Shown here: in pieces, positions 51,797 to 61,913 of the stretch | How the letters are laid out: each line of letters starts with the position of its first letter | Position numbering within the stretch: position 1 is the stretch's first letter | Origin: an uncultured Collinsella sp. | GTDB taxonomy: Bacteria > Actinomycetota > Coriobacteriia > Coriobacteriales > Coriobacteriaceae | Direction: 5' to 3' | Length of the DNA: 64,000 nt | NCBI GenBank assembly: GCA_900757505.1 | Contig: CAAEOE010000035.1 | Location: 4,520-68,519 of the forward strand | Translations under genes and position numbers: made by a program | Notes under the pieces: model-generated | What the model saw: only the letters and a program-made list of their open reading frames with translations | Databases searched by the model: none | What the model was told of the DNA's origin: nothing

Positions 51797-52447
51797 ATGC
51801 GTGACATTCATTGCCATATCTTGCCGGGTGTAGACGACGGCGCCGCCGATCTCGATGAGAGCTTGGCGATGCTCGAGGCTGCCAAGCGGGTCGGTGTAAC
51901 CAGAATCGTTTGCACTCCTCACTGCCGTGATCCCTATTTTGATTACGACAAGATGTGGGATGCCTTTGAGCTGCTGCGTGATAACGCTGACGGTTTTCCG
52001 CTCCAGATGGGCTTCGAGGTCAACCATCGAAAGCTCGTTGAGCTTGGTATCGATGCCGCGGAGCACTTGCATTTCGATGGAACCAACGAGTTTCTGCTCG
52101 AGCTTTCGACGCATGCCGATGCGTATGCGTTTAGAGAGTACGAGAACACGATTTACGATTTGCAGTGCCGTGGCTACCAGGTGATCATCGCTCATCCTGA
52201 GCGCTATCGTGCGGTTCAAAAGGATGTAAGCGTGGCGGAGCGCCTGGTCGATATGGGCTGCAAGCTGCAGGCTTCGGCGGACTTTATTGCCGGCGGTCGC
52301 TTTGGTCGCGAGAAAAAGCCGGCACAGCGCCTGTTCGATCAGAACCTGTACAGCTTCATCGCGAGCGATGCCCATAACGTGGGTCATTACGATTGCCTGG
52401 CGAAGGCTCGCGCGAAGTTTAGCGTGCGCGGAGCTCATTTTCGCTAA
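51797..52447 (+). CDS. PHP-type protein-tyrosine phosphatase (CpsB/YwqE)
   Basis: 216 residues. MRDIHCHILPGVDDGA carries the first metal-binding motif of the PHP fold; further His/Glu/Asp ligands appear in CTPHCRDP, EVNHRK and IASDAHNVGHY. It should dephosphorylate the adjacent BY-kinase in a Mn2+-dependent way. It is the last gene of the three; no glycosyltransferase follows. Confidence 0.9.
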   Translation: MRDIHCHILPGVDDGAADLDESLAMLEAAKRVGVTRIVCTPHCRDPYFDYDKMWDAFELLRDNADGFPLQMGFEVNHRKLVELGIDAAEHLHFDGTNEFLLELSTHADAYAFREYENTIYDLQCRGYQVIIAHPERYRAVQKDVSVAERLVDMGCKLQASADFIAGGRFGREKKPAQRLFDQNLYSFIASDAHNVGHYDCLAKARAKFSVRGAHFR

Positions 52448-52486
52448 AATCTGTCCCTAACGTTCGCATTGAATGAAGGGGCAGCC

Positions 52487-52987
52487 ATGGATATTCAACT
52501 TAAGACGGGATGCTTTGATGACGCGGCGTTGGTGCGCCGCGTCGTTTTTATGGACGAGCAGGGCTACGAGAATGAGTTCGACGCTATCGACGAGGATCCG
52601 AACTGCATTCATGTGACGCTCTATGTAGACGGCGAGCTTGCCGGTTGCTCGCGCGTGTTTCCCGAAGAGCTTGAGCGCGTGGCTGACGCAGAGGCCCCGG
52701 TGTTGCCGGCATGCGACATGGACGAAGGCGTTGCGGCGGGGGAGACCTACATTATGGGGCGCGTCGCAGTGCTGCCGGCTATGCGTCGTCGCGGATTGGC
52801 GAGTGCGATCGTCGAGGCCAGTGATACGTGCGCGCGTGCTGCCGGCGCCAAGCTCATTAAGCTGCATGCGCAGGAATACGTGCTGCCGCTCTATGCCAAG
52901 GCGGGCTACACGCAGATTGCCCCGGTGGACTACGAAGACGAGGGCCAGCCCCATGCTTGGATGGCCAAGCGCGTAGATGGCAGATAG
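52487..52987 (+). CDS. GNAT family N-acetyltransferase
   Basis: 166 residues, ElaA-like. IMGRVAVLPAMRRRGLASAIV contains the acetyl-CoA loop (R-R-R-G-L-A), and LHAQEYVLPLYAKAGY matches the C-terminal GNAT helix. ATG 52487 follows GAAGGGG. The substrate is unknown. Confidence 0.82.
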   Translation: MDIQLKTGCFDDAALVRRVVFMDEQGYENEFDAIDEDPNCIHVTLYVDGELAGCSRVFPEELERVADAEAPVLPACDMDEGVAAGETYIMGRVAVLPAMRRRGLASAIVEASDTCARAAGAKLIKLHAQEYVLPLYAKAGYTQIAPVDYEDEGQPHAWMAKRVDGR

Positions 52988-53133
52988 GGACGTTCCTTTC
53001 CTGCCGGCAGTTTGGGACACTCCTTGGCAATTGGCGCATCAGAGCGCTCGGACATACAGTTTTTCGATTCCGTATGTATATATGCGCGCTAATGGGTTAT
53101 AAAATCTAAGTCTGAACATAGCAGGTCTGCAAT

Positions 53134-53159
53134 GCGGCTCGGGCAACCGGGCCGTTTTT
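53134..53159 (+). terminator. Terminator-like hairpin in the htpG leader
   Basis: CGGCTCGG pairs with CCGGGCCG around GCAA (an 8-bp stem with one G-T), then TTTTTG. It ends about 30 bases before the htpG ATG and could be an attenuator; alternatively it terminates transcription from upstream. Confidence 0.55.
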
Positions 53160-53189
53160 GCGGACGGGGGTAGCGCGAAAGGACTGCAC

Positions 53190-55214
53190 ATGCGTCAATT
53201 TAAGACCGAGAGCAAAAAACTGCTCGACCTCATGATCAACTCCATCTACACCAATAAGGAAATCTTCCTGCGCGAGCTTATCTCCAACGCGAGCGATGCC
53301 GTCGACAAGCTCAACTTTAAGAGCCTGCAGGACCCGAGCGTCAAGCTCGACCAGGGCGACCTGGCTATTCGTGTTTCCTTTGATAAAGATGCCCGTACCA
53401 TCACCATTTCGGATAACGGTATCGGCATGACCGCCGAGGAGCTCGAGCGCAATCTGGGCACCATCGCCCATTCCGGCTCCGAGGAGTTTAAGACTGAGAA
53501 CGCCGAGCAGCAGGGTTCCGATGTCGACATCATCGGTCAGTTTGGCGTGGGTTTCTACTCCGCCTTTATGGTCGCCAGCCACGTGAAGGTCGTCAGCCGC
53601 GCTTATGGCGAGGATATCGCCCACGTTTGGGAGTCCGACGGTCTTGAGGGCTACACCATCGAGGATGGCGAGCGTGCTGAGCACGGTACCGATGTCATCC
53701 TGACGCTGCGCGAGAACGAGAAGCTCGACGCCGACGGCGAGGCCGAGACCTACGATCGCTTCCTGACCGAGTGGGGCCTCAAGAGCCTGATTCAGCAGTA
53801 CAGCAACTATGTGCGCTACCCGATTCAGATGATGGTGTCCAAGAGCCGCCAGAAGCCCAAGCCCGAGGATGCTGGCGATGACTACACGCCCGAGTACGAG
53901 GACTACCAGGAGCTCGAGACCGTCAACTCAATGACGCCGATCTGGAAAAAGCGCAGCTCCGATGTCGAGCAGAAGGACTACGACGAGTTCTACAAGTCAA
54001 CGTTCCACGACTTTGACGATCCTGCACGCACCATCAGCTTCCATGCTGAGGGCACGCTCGAGTACGACGCCCTGCTGTTTGTGCCGGGCCGCGCCCCGTT
54101 CGATCTGTACAGCAAGGACTACGAGAAGGGCCTGGCGCTCTACAGCTCCAACGTGCTGATTATGGAGAAGTGCGACGACCTGCTGCCCGACTACTACAAC
54201 TTTGTCCGTGGCGTCGTGGATTCCGCCGACGTGTCGCTCAACATCTCGCGCGAGACGCTGCAGCAGAACCGTCAGCTCAAGGCTATCGCCAAGCGTGTGG
54301 AAAAGAAGATTACCGCCGACCTTGAGGACATGCGCGACAACGACCGTGAGGCATACGAGAAGTTCTTTGAGAACTTTGGCCGCGGCCTTAAGTATGGCAT
54401 CTACTCGAGCTACGGCATGAAGGCCGACGAGCTCGCCGACCTGCTGCTGTTCTGGTCTGCCAAGGAGCAGAAGATGATCACCCTTGCCGAGTATGCCAAG
54501 GGCATGCCCGAGGGCCAGAAGGCAATCTACTATGCCGCCGGCGATTCGCGCGAGCGTCTGGCCAAGATGCCCGTCGTGAAGGGCGTGCTCGACCGCGGCT
54601 ACGATGTACTGCTGCTGACGCAGGACGTGGATGAGTTCACCTTCCAGGCCATGCGTGAGTACGTGGCTGCCGATATGCCCAAGGTCTACGAGGATGACGC
54701 TGCTCGCGAGGCTGCCGAGAAGGCAGTTGCCGATGGTGCCGAGCCCGAGATCGGGGATCGTCACCTGGAGCTTAAGAACGTCGCGACCGGCGATCTTGAC
54801 ATGGCGACCGATGACGAGAAGAAGGAGGCCGAGGACGCCACCAAGGAAAACGAGGACCTCTTTAGCGCTATGAAGGAGGCACTCGGTGACAAGGTCGAGA
54901 AAGTTGCCGTCTCCGCGCGCCTGACCGATGCCCCCGCTTGCATCACCACCGAGGGTCCGCTTTCGCTCGAGATGGAGAAGGTGCTCCAGAAGGGGCCCGA
55001 GGGCGCGCCCGACGGCATGCCCAAGAGCCAGCGCGTTCTCGAGCTCAACGCCAAGCACCCGGTCTTTGACAAGCTTGTCGCTGCCCAGAAGGCAGGTGAC
55101 GCCGACAAGATCAAGCAGTACTCCGGCCTGCTCTACGATCAGGCCCTGCTGGTCGAGGGCATCCTCCCCGAGGACCCCGTTGCCTTCGCGGCGGCTGTTT
55201 GCAACTTGATGTAG
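53190..55214 (+). CDS. htpG: Molecular chaperone HtpG (Hsp90)
   Basis: 674 residues, about 50 longer than E. coli HtpG. GHKL motifs are intact: ELISNASDAVDK, ISDNGIGM, GTIAHSGS and GQFGVGFYSAFM. Middle-domain Arg in NISRETLQQNRQLK is present. Extra length lies in acidic stretches near 210-235 and 540-560. AAAGGA precedes the ATG. No sigma32- or CIRCE-like element is evident in the leader. Confidence 0.96.
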   Translation: MRQFKTESKKLLDLMINSIYTNKEIFLRELISNASDAVDKLNFKSLQDPSVKLDQGDLAIRVSFDKDARTITISDNGIGMTAEELERNLGTIAHSGSEEFKTENAEQQGSDVDIIGQFGVGFYSAFMVASHVKVVSRAYGEDIAHVWESDGLEGYTIEDGERAEHGTDVILTLRENEKLDADGEAETYDRFLTEWGLKSLIQQYSNYVRYPIQMMVSKSRQKPKPEDAGDDYTPEYEDYQELETVNSMTPIWKKRSSDVEQKDYDEFYKSTFHDFDDPARTISFHAEGTLEYDALLFVPGRAPFDLYSKDYEKGLALYSSNVLIMEKCDDLLPDYYNFVRGVVDSADVSLNISRETLQQNRQLKAIAKRVEKKITADLEDMRDNDREAYEKFFENFGRGLKYGIYSSYGMKADELADLLLFWSAKEQKMITLAEYAKGMPEGQKAIYYAAGDSRERLAKMPVVKGVLDRGYDVLLLTQDVDEFTFQAMREYVAADMPKVYEDDAAREAAEKAVADGAEPEIGDRHLELKNVATGDLDMATDDEKKEAEDATKENEDLFSAMKEALGDKVEKVAVSARLTDAPACITTEGPLSLEMEKVLQKGPEGAPDGMPKSQRVLELNAKHPVFDKLVAAQKAGDADKIKQYSGLLYDQALLVEGILPEDPVAFAAAVCNLM

Positions 55215-55219
55215 TTAGG

Positions 55220-55366
55220 TAGTTACGCGGTTCTACGAACCGCGTAACGGCTCGACGCTGCAAACGCCCCTAAGCGGCAATCTGACGTTCAATCGTCGGT
55301 CGCGTACCGAAGTACGCTTCCCTCCTCTTTCACGTCACCTTGCTCGCTTAGGGGCGTTTTCGCTGA
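55220..55366 (+). repeat. Nested-hairpin repeat, copy A2
   Basis: Small hairpin GTTACGCGGTT/AACCGCGTAAC (55222-55247), linker CTCGACGCTGC, then long stem arms 55262-55276 and 55345-55359. Compared with copy A1, C-to-T and G-to-A changes in both stems preserve pairing. The inner hairpin is replaced by GCGTACcgaaGTACGC, which matches the centre of the palindrome at 4201-4293. The remaining 215 bp to the next gene show a TGTAC-rich region (about 55489-55503) and a TATATT box near 55518. Confidence 0.8.
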
Positions 55367-55580
55367 CTTATGCTCAACCTGCGACGCTTTCGTGGTCCTA
55401 AGTAGTCATTGGGGACGTTCTTAAATGAATAGTTGGGCTGCTAATTTGTGCGGGTTGTGGTTTTGTGACCTGCTGAAATTTAAGATACTGTACAACTGTA
55501 CGTTAACTCATCTTCGTAGTATATTGCTACCCGCAAAACTCAACACCATTGTGCTTTGAGACGTTAAAGCGCCTACTACA

Positions 55581-58406
55581 ATGGTTGTCGATAGTACGAT
55601 TCGATTTAACGACAGGATGGATGGTCCAAGCGTGAGTCTCGGCAGCAAACTATCCAATGCAAAGGTGTCCTTTGCGATATTTAAGCGCGACATTAAGCGA
55701 CTGCTTGTGAACCCCGTCGCCCTGGTGGTTACCCTAGGCGTGTGCGTTATTCCCTCGCTGTATGCCTGGTATAACATCGTGGCAAACTGGGATCCGTATG
55801 GAAACACCCAAGGCATCAAGATTGCTATCGCCAACAACGATCGAGGCACCCAAAACGACTTGGTGGGTGAGCTCAACGCTGGCGACAAAGTGGTCGACCA
55901 GCTCAAGGAGAATCATCAGTTGGGCTGGACGTTCGTCGACTCGACGGCCGATGCCAAGGAGGGCGTCGAGAGCGGCGAGTACTATGCCGCCATCGTAATC
56001 CCCAAGAACTTCTCCGACAATCTTGTCTCGATGCTCGATGGCAATTACCGCCAGCCCAAGCTTACATATTACGTTAACGAGAAGAAGAGCGCCATTGCGC
56101 CCAAGGTGACCGATACCGGCGCCAATACTATCGAGGAGCAGATCAACTCGGAATTTGTCTCTACGGTAGGCAAGACTGTTGCCGGTATCGCCAAGGATGC
56201 CGGTGTCGATTTAAAGGACAAGGCAACCCAGACTCAGGACTCGCTGGCAAGTTCGGTGTCCGAGGCGTCCGACACCTTGGGCGAGGTGCGCGATTCGATT
56301 GGCGATATGAATGCCGCCATCGATAAGACGAGTGGCGCTATCGCCTCGGCTGATGCGGCACTTGCCGGCTTGCAAGGCCAGGCACCGTCGCTGACGCAGG
56401 CGATCTCCCAGGGCAACGACCTGCTGAGCGAAGCTCGCACCACGGCGGGCAACTCCATCACCTCGCTCTCCAAGGCGCTCTCGGAAGGCAGCCTTGCGCT
56501 CACCAAGACGTCGGCCTCTGCGAACGCTGCCATCGGCAAGCTGACGGGTGCGGTCACATCTACGACCACCCGTATCGACAACTCGCTCGAGTCTCTTCAA
56601 GCGACGATCGACCACAATAAGGCCGTTATCGGGCACTTGGAGATTCTCGCCAATGACACGTCGACAGGTTCCGAGGAAATTGACGCGCGCATTGTATCGA
56701 CCATCGATTTGCTTCGAGAGCAGAATGAAAAGCTTCAGAGCATCAAGGACGGTCTGTCTGCGCAGTCGAGCGCCATGGCGAATGACGCAGCGGCTGTTTC
56801 GGGTGCCAGTGATGCTATCAATAACGCAATTCATACCGGTGCGACCAACCTTGGCCAAGCCCAGACGGACTTGGGCCAAAACGCGCTGCCGAAGGCCTCG
56901 AGCGCGCTCGACTCTTTTGCTGCCGTTTCGGGCGACCTGACCGGTATCGTCTCGGGTATGACACCTACACTTGCAAATGCGCGCGGCACGTTGGCGCAGC
57001 TTAGCGCTACGCTCGGCCAGGCCAAGACCACGCTGTCCCAGACCGATTCCTCGCTTGCCAAGGTCCAGGACAAGCTTGCAACCGCCGCCAATGACATCGC
57101 GGCGCTGCAGACCTCCGAGTCCATGGGCGAGCTGGCCGATCTGATGGGCGTCGATGTCAATGACGTGGCAGATTTCATGGCGTCTCCGGTTGAGCTGACG
57201 TCCAAGTCAATCTATCCGGTCAAGAGCTTTGGCTCGGGCATCGCGCCCTTCTACACCAATCTGGCGCTGTGGGTAGGCGGCTATGTGCTCATCGCTATCT
57301 ACAAGCTCGAGGTCGACCGCGAGGGCATCGGTAGCTTTACGGCGCGTCAGGGCTACTTTGGCCGCTGGCTGCTGATGGTGATCCTGGGTGCGTTCCAGGC
57401 CATTATCGTTACGGTGGGCGATTTGGTGATTGGCGTTCAGTGCGTCAATCCGCTGCTCTTTGTGCTGGGCGGCATTGCTATCTCGTTCACCTACGTCAAC
57501 ATCATCTATGCGCTGTCCACTACCTTTAAGCATATCGGCAAGGCTATCGGCGTCATTCTCGTTATCGTGCAGATTCCGGGTTCGTCGGGCATGTATCCCA
57601 TCGAGATGATGCCCGGCTTCTTCCAATGGCTGCATCCGCTGCTGCCCTTCACCTATGGCATCAACCTGCTGCGCGAGACCGTCGGTGGCATGTATTCGTT
57701 CAACTACCTGTTCAACCTGGGCATCCTGGGCGTATTCCTTATCATCGCGCTCTTTATCGGTCTGCAGCTGCGCCCGTTGCTGCTCAACCTCAACCTGCTC
57801 TTTGATAAACAGCTTTCCACGACGGGGCTCATGATCTGCGAGTCCAACGACCTGCCGCGCCAGCGCTATTCGCTGCGCACGGCCATGCGCGTCATGCTCG
57901 ATTCGGATTCGTACCGTCGCGAGTTGCTCGATCATGCCGTGGCGTTTGAGCATCGCTACCCGTACTACATCAAGGGCGGTTTTGCCGCCGTGGTAGGCGT
58001 GCAGGTTCTGCTCTTTGTGCTTTCGACGGTGCTCGATATCGACAATAACGGCAAGATCATCCTGCTCGTTATCTGGATCATTTCGGTTATCGCCATCTGT
58101 GGCTGGCTCATCAACATCGAGTACATCCGCGCGAGCCTCAATACCCAGATGCGCATCTCGGCGCTTTCGGATGAGGACCTGCGTCGCGAGATGCGCGAGC
58201 ACACGGCCGCCATTCCTGCTGCCCGTCGCATGTTTGGTCTCAACGCCAGCGAGCGGGGCACCAAGGACAGCGAACAGCCCACGAGCCGTCTGCCGCATAC
58301 CGGTGCGCATCGTAAAGCTCATGATGCCGACGGCGTTGACAACGTAAACGGAAACGACGGGGACACCACCCCGCTTGGCAAGCACTCCAAAGGAGGTGAG
58401 GCATAA
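55581..58406 (+). CDS. YhgE/Pip-family membrane protein, long form
   Basis: 941 residues. One N-terminal helix (about 48-70, ending in ALVVTLGVCVIPSLYAWYNI), an extracellular DPYGNT segment with the family pattern, then about 400 residues of Ala/Ser/Thr-rich coiled-coil-like repeats, and a C-terminal block of six helices (about 555-730) like ABC-2 permeases. About 200 further residues, with two more helices and a hydrophilic tail, exceed the usual length. The start is uncertain (ATG 55581 or 55617, GTG 55632); none has a clear ribosome site. Relatives are linked to phage infection and antigen secretion; the function is not established. Confidence 0.8.
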   Translation: MVVDSTIRFNDRMDGPSVSLGSKLSNAKVSFAIFKRDIKRLLVNPVALVVTLGVCVIPSLYAWYNIVANWDPYGNTQGIKIAIANNDRGTQNDLVGELNAGDKVVDQLKENHQLGWTFVDSTADAKEGVESGEYYAAIVIPKNFSDNLVSMLDGNYRQPKLTYYVNEKKSAIAPKVTDTGANTIEEQINSEFVSTVGKTVAGIAKDAGVDLKDKATQTQDSLASSVSEASDTLGEVRDSIGDMNAAIDKTSGAIASADAALAGLQGQAPSLTQAISQGNDLLSEARTTAGNSITSLSKALSEGSLALTKTSASANAAIGKLTGAVTSTTTRIDNSLESLQATIDHNKAVIGHLEILANDTSTGSEEIDARIVSTIDLLREQNEKLQSIKDGLSAQSSAMANDAAAVSGASDAINNAIHTGATNLGQAQTDLGQNALPKASSALDSFAAVSGDLTGIVSGMTPTLANARGTLAQLSATLGQAKTTLSQTDSSLAKVQDKLATAANDIAALQTSESMGELADLMGVDVNDVADFMASPVELTSKSIYPVKSFGSGIAPFYTNLALWVGGYVLIAIYKLEVDREGIGSFTARQGYFGRWLLMVILGAFQAIIVTVGDLVIGVQCVNPLLFVLGGIAISFTYVNIIYALSTTFKHIGKAIGVILVIVQIPGSSGMYPIEMMPGFFQWLHPLLPFTYGINLLRETVGGMYSFNYLFNLGILGVFLIIALFIGLQLRPLLLNLNLLFDKQLSTTGLMICESNDLPRQRYSLRTAMRVMLDSDSYRRELLDHAVAFEHRYPYYIKGGFAAVVGVQVLLFVLSTVLDIDNNGKIILLVIWIISVIAICGWLINIEYIRASLNTQMRISALSDEDLRREMREHTAAIPAARRMFGLNASERGTKDSEQPTSRLPHTGAHRKAHDADGVDNVNGNDGDTTPLGKHSKGGEA

Positions 58407-60596
58407 ATGAAAAACATCCTGCACCTGTTTAAGCGCGATGTCCAAAACGTGTCTCGCTCCGTGATTGGCTTGATTGTCGTGATGGGTCTCATTATCGTGC
58501 CGTGCCTGTACGCGTGGTTTAACATCGCCGGAAGCTGGGATCCGTATGGCAACACCGGCAATCTCAAGATCGCCGTGGTCAACACCGACGAGGGCTACGA
58601 GAGCGATCTGATTCCCGTCGAGGTCAACGTGGGCGAAAACGTAACCTCCACCCTGCGCGGCAACGAGAACTTCGACTGGGTCGTCCTCAACGACCGCGAT
58701 AAGGCGATTGAGGGCGTTAAGTCGGGCGCGTACTACGCTGCCGTCGTTATCCCTAAAACGTTTAGCGCCGACATGATGACGCTTTTCTCGACCGAGGTGA
58801 AGCACGCCGATATCGAGTTCTATGAGAATCAGAAGGCCAACGCCATCGCGCAGATCGTGACTGAAAAGGGTTCGAGCGCCGTCCAGAGTCAGGTCAACGA
58901 GACCTTTACCAAGACCATCACGACCATCGGCCTTAAGACCGTGTCCAGCCTGCTCGACTATATGAGCACCGACCAGGTGAGCAACTTTATCGCCAATCTG
59001 TCCTCGACGCTGGGCGATTCGGTCCAGGACCTGCAGGACGTTCAGGCCAGTGCAACGTCGCTTGCGGGCATTTTGAGTTCTACGTCCGATTCACTGACAT
59101 CGGCGGGCGGCATGCTCAAACAGTCCGGATCGACCGAGGAGTCGGTGAAGCAGCTCATGCAGCATGCCGAGAGCGGTATTGCCGATTCCGAGCAAGCGCT
59201 CAAGTCCGCCAGCGATGCAATCGATGCCGCTATTGATGGGAGCGCAGGTTCGTTCGATAACGTTTCTACCGAGCTCGCAAAGGCATTCGACGCTGCAAAC
59301 CTGCATGTCAATCTTACGGTGCGTCAGCTCAACGATGGCGCAGCGTCACTCAAGAACCGTGCCGACGAGATTGATGCCACGGCGAATGAGCTCCGTAGTC
59401 TTGCTGGCCAGGTGAGTAACGATAAGCTCAAGGCAGGGCTTGAGGACGCGGCTGCTGAGCTTGACAAAACCGCGGCGGAGTACCGCAACAATGCCAATGA
59501 GCTGACGAACATCGCGACGTCGCTCACGAACAGCATGGCCGAGGTCAACAGCTCGCGTGCCGAGGTCGACCAGGCCATCGCCGATGCCAAGGCGGGTATC
59601 TCGGGTGCCAAGTCCGACTACGATTCTACGTTCTCGGTTAAGGCCAAGGAGCTCAAGAAGACCATTTCGGGCGTTCTGGATTCCCTGAACGGTATCTCGG
59701 GTGACCTAGATAGCGCCGTGAGCGGTCTGACCGACGCCTCTGGTTCGCTCGCGAAGGGTCTCTCCAAGGCTGCAGGGCTCGTCAACAAGGCTTCCGATCA
59801 GCTGGGTGAGGCATCGGACAAGATTAGCGCGTTCAAGGACGAGCTCGACGGTGCCCTTATGTCGGACGATCTGGCCACGATCAAGACGATGATCGGCAAT
59901 GATCCCGAGGGTCTGGCCGTGTCGCTTTCCGGTCCCGTCGCGCTCGACCGCAAGCCGGTCTATCCGATTCGCAACTACGGTTCGGCCATGGCACCGTTCT
60001 ACACGATTCTGTCGCTCTGGGTCGGCTCGATCGTACTGGCAGCCATGATGAAGGTCTCGGTTGACGATGAGCTTATCAACGAGCTCATCCCCGTGCGCCT
60101 GCACGAGATCTATCTGGGCCGTTACCTGTTCTTTGGCGGTCTGGCCCTGCTGCAGGCAACACTCGTATGCGCGGGCGATATCCTGTTCTTTGGCATCCAG
60201 TGCGACAACCCGCTGCAGTTTGTGCTGGCGGGCTGGGTCGCGAGCCTCGTGTTCTCCAATATCGTCTACACGCTTACGGTATCGTTTGGAGATATCGGCA
60301 AGGCGCTCGCCGTCGTGCTGCTGGTCATGCAGGTCGGCGGTTCGGGCGGCACGTTCCCCATCGAGATGACCGGCCCCGTGTTCCAGGCGATCTACCCGTT
60401 CCTGCCGTTTACCCACGGCATCAACGCCATGCATGCCGCCATGGCCGGTGCCTACCATATGGAGTACTGGATTGAGCTGGGCATTCTGGCGAGTTATCTG
60501 ATTCCGTCGCTGGCACTGGGCGTCGTCTTCCGCCGCCCGGTCATCAAAGCCAACGACTGGATTATCGAAAAGCTTGAGAGTACTAAATTAATCTAG
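58407..60596 (+). CDS. YhgE/Pip-family membrane protein, short form
   Basis: 729 residues, paralogous to the gene before it, with the same N-terminal pattern (YAWFNIAGSWDPYGNTGN), a coiled-coil-like extracellular region (about 170-500) and six C-terminal helices (from about 530). It lacks the long tail of its neighbour. CAAAGGAGGTG precedes the ATG, which abuts the previous stop. The arrangement suggests a heteromeric complex. Confidence 0.85.
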   Translation: MKNILHLFKRDVQNVSRSVIGLIVVMGLIIVPCLYAWFNIAGSWDPYGNTGNLKIAVVNTDEGYESDLIPVEVNVGENVTSTLRGNENFDWVVLNDRDKAIEGVKSGAYYAAVVIPKTFSADMMTLFSTEVKHADIEFYENQKANAIAQIVTEKGSSAVQSQVNETFTKTITTIGLKTVSSLLDYMSTDQVSNFIANLSSTLGDSVQDLQDVQASATSLAGILSSTSDSLTSAGGMLKQSGSTEESVKQLMQHAESGIADSEQALKSASDAIDAAIDGSAGSFDNVSTELAKAFDAANLHVNLTVRQLNDGAASLKNRADEIDATANELRSLAGQVSNDKLKAGLEDAAAELDKTAAEYRNNANELTNIATSLTNSMAEVNSSRAEVDQAIADAKAGISGAKSDYDSTFSVKAKELKKTISGVLDSLNGISGDLDSAVSGLTDASGSLAKGLSKAAGLVNKASDQLGEASDKISAFKDELDGALMSDDLATIKTMIGNDPEGLAVSLSGPVALDRKPVYPIRNYGSAMAPFYTILSLWVGSIVLAAMMKVSVDDELINELIPVRLHEIYLGRYLFFGGLALLQATLVCAGDILFFGIQCDNPLQFVLAGWVASLVFSNIVYTLTVSFGDIGKALAVVLLVMQVGGSGGTFPIEMTGPVFQAIYPFLPFTHGINAMHAAMAGAYHMEYWIELGILASYLIPSLALGVVFRRPVIKANDWIIEKLESTKLI

Positions 60597-60610
60597 CGCA
60601 ACAATGTAAA

Positions 60611-60790
60611 CGCTGATGCTACGGCAATGTCAGCGAGCGAGCCGCATTTGCGCCAAGGTGACGTGAAATGAGAGGGCGCTGACCTTCTGGTCGCGCCCTC
60701 GAAATTGAACGTCAGATTGGTGTGAATGCGGCTCGCGCAGCATCGGCCGATCCGCCGTTCGGTAGAACGGCGGAGCAAAGCGCTTTAGCG
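60611..60790 (-). repeat. Nested-hairpin repeat, copy A3 (inverted)
   Basis: Read on the minus strand it has the same order as A1: small hairpin (60752-60773, CCGCCGTT with AACGGCGG), linker ending GATGCTGC, long stem arms 60725-60736 and 60637-60648, and inner hairpin GAGGGCGC/GCGCCCTC (about 60671-60700). The 65-bp core is nearly identical to A1; the inner stem differs by a compensatory A-T to G-C pair. A further CGCTGA/TCAGCG pairing is at 60611-60635. It fills most of the 339-bp gap before the EamA gene. Confidence 0.8.
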
Positions 60791-60935
60791 TAGTGAATTG
60801 CACGGGCTGCTTGGTTGTTGCTACAGTAGCGGGGCGTGCCGGGGGTCCGGTGCGCCCTGCTTTTATTTGACCATGAGGCGGCACGCAGCCATGCGCGTGC
60901 GGACACCACGCCCAGATTGAGCGCGAGGATGCCCT

Positions 60936-61913
60936 ATGGCCCAGCATGCCACTGACAATATCGAAATGATGCCCGATAGCCCTGTTGCTCGCGAGGACCT
61001 GGGCGCGGGCGGCACCTCCCGCGGCGCCGGCGCTCGCTCGCCGCTGTTCTGGAAAGTCCTGCTGCTTTCGGTGGCAGTCGTCTGGGGCTACTCCTTTACG
61101 ACCATGAAGGACGCGCTCGACACCATTCCGGTGTTCGAACTGCTCTACGTGCGCTTTCTGCCTGCGGCGTTGGTCATGTTTTTCATCTTCCACAAGCGCA
61201 TCATCGCGCACCTCAACGCCCGCAACCTTATCGTCGGACTTGGCATGGGCGCACTTATGTGGGCCGCCTACGCCCTGCAGACGGTCGGTCTGGCACATAC
61301 TACGGCGGGCAAGAATGCTTTTTTGACGGGCACGTACTGCATCCTTGTGCCGTTCGCGAGCTATTTTCTGAGCGGCGAAAAACTCACCCGCTATAACCTG
61401 GGCGCGGCACTGCTGTGCTTGGCGGGCATTGGTTTGGTGGCGCTCGATAGCGTTGAATTCAACATCGGTGACGTCATTACGCTGGCGGGTGCGGTCTTTT
61501 TCGCCATCCAGATGGCGGTGACCGCCAAGTACGGTCGCAAAATGGACATCAACGTCATCACGTTTTGGATGTTTGTGGGCAACGGCGTGCTGAGCCTGGC
61601 AACGTCGCTGCTATTCGAGACCCAAGCGCCGCTGTCCGTTTGGACGCCGAGCTTTATCAGTGTGATGGCGTTTCTCTCGGTGGGCTGCACGTGTGTGGCT
61701 CTGCTCATCCAAAACGTCGGCCTGGCGCATGTCCCGGCTTCGACGGGCTCGCTGCTCCTTTCGATGGAGTCCCCTTCGGGCGTGTTGTTTTCGGTGCTGC
61801 TGATGGGGGAGGCGCTCACCTCGCGTCTGCTCGCCGGCTTCGTGCTTATCTTCCTGTCGATTATCTTGAGCGAGACGCATTTCGACTTCTTGCGCCAAAA
61901 GCCGCGCCCGTAA
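60936..61913 (+). CDS. EamA/DMT-family transporter
   Basis: 325 residues. After a 35-residue hydrophilic N-terminus there are about ten helices in two EamA repeats (first about 40-165, second about 185-315). VVWGYSFTTMKDAL, LPAALVMFF and SMESPSGVLFSVLLMGEALT are typical. Probably a small-metabolite exporter; the substrate cannot be told. GCGAGGA precedes the ATG. Confidence 0.88.
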   Translation: MAQHATDNIEMMPDSPVAREDLGAGGTSRGAGARSPLFWKVLLLSVAVVWGYSFTTMKDALDTIPVFELLYVRFLPAALVMFFIFHKRIIAHLNARNLIVGLGMGALMWAAYALQTVGLAHTTAGKNAFLTGTYCILVPFASYFLSGEKLTRYNLGAALLCLAGIGLVALDSVEFNIGDVITLAGAVFFAIQMAVTAKYGRKMDINVITFWMFVGNGVLSLATSLLFETQAPLSVWTPSFISVMAFLSVGCTCVALLIQNVGLAHVPASTGSLLLSMESPSGVLFSVLLMGEALTSRLLAGFVLIFLSIILSETHFDFLRQKPRP

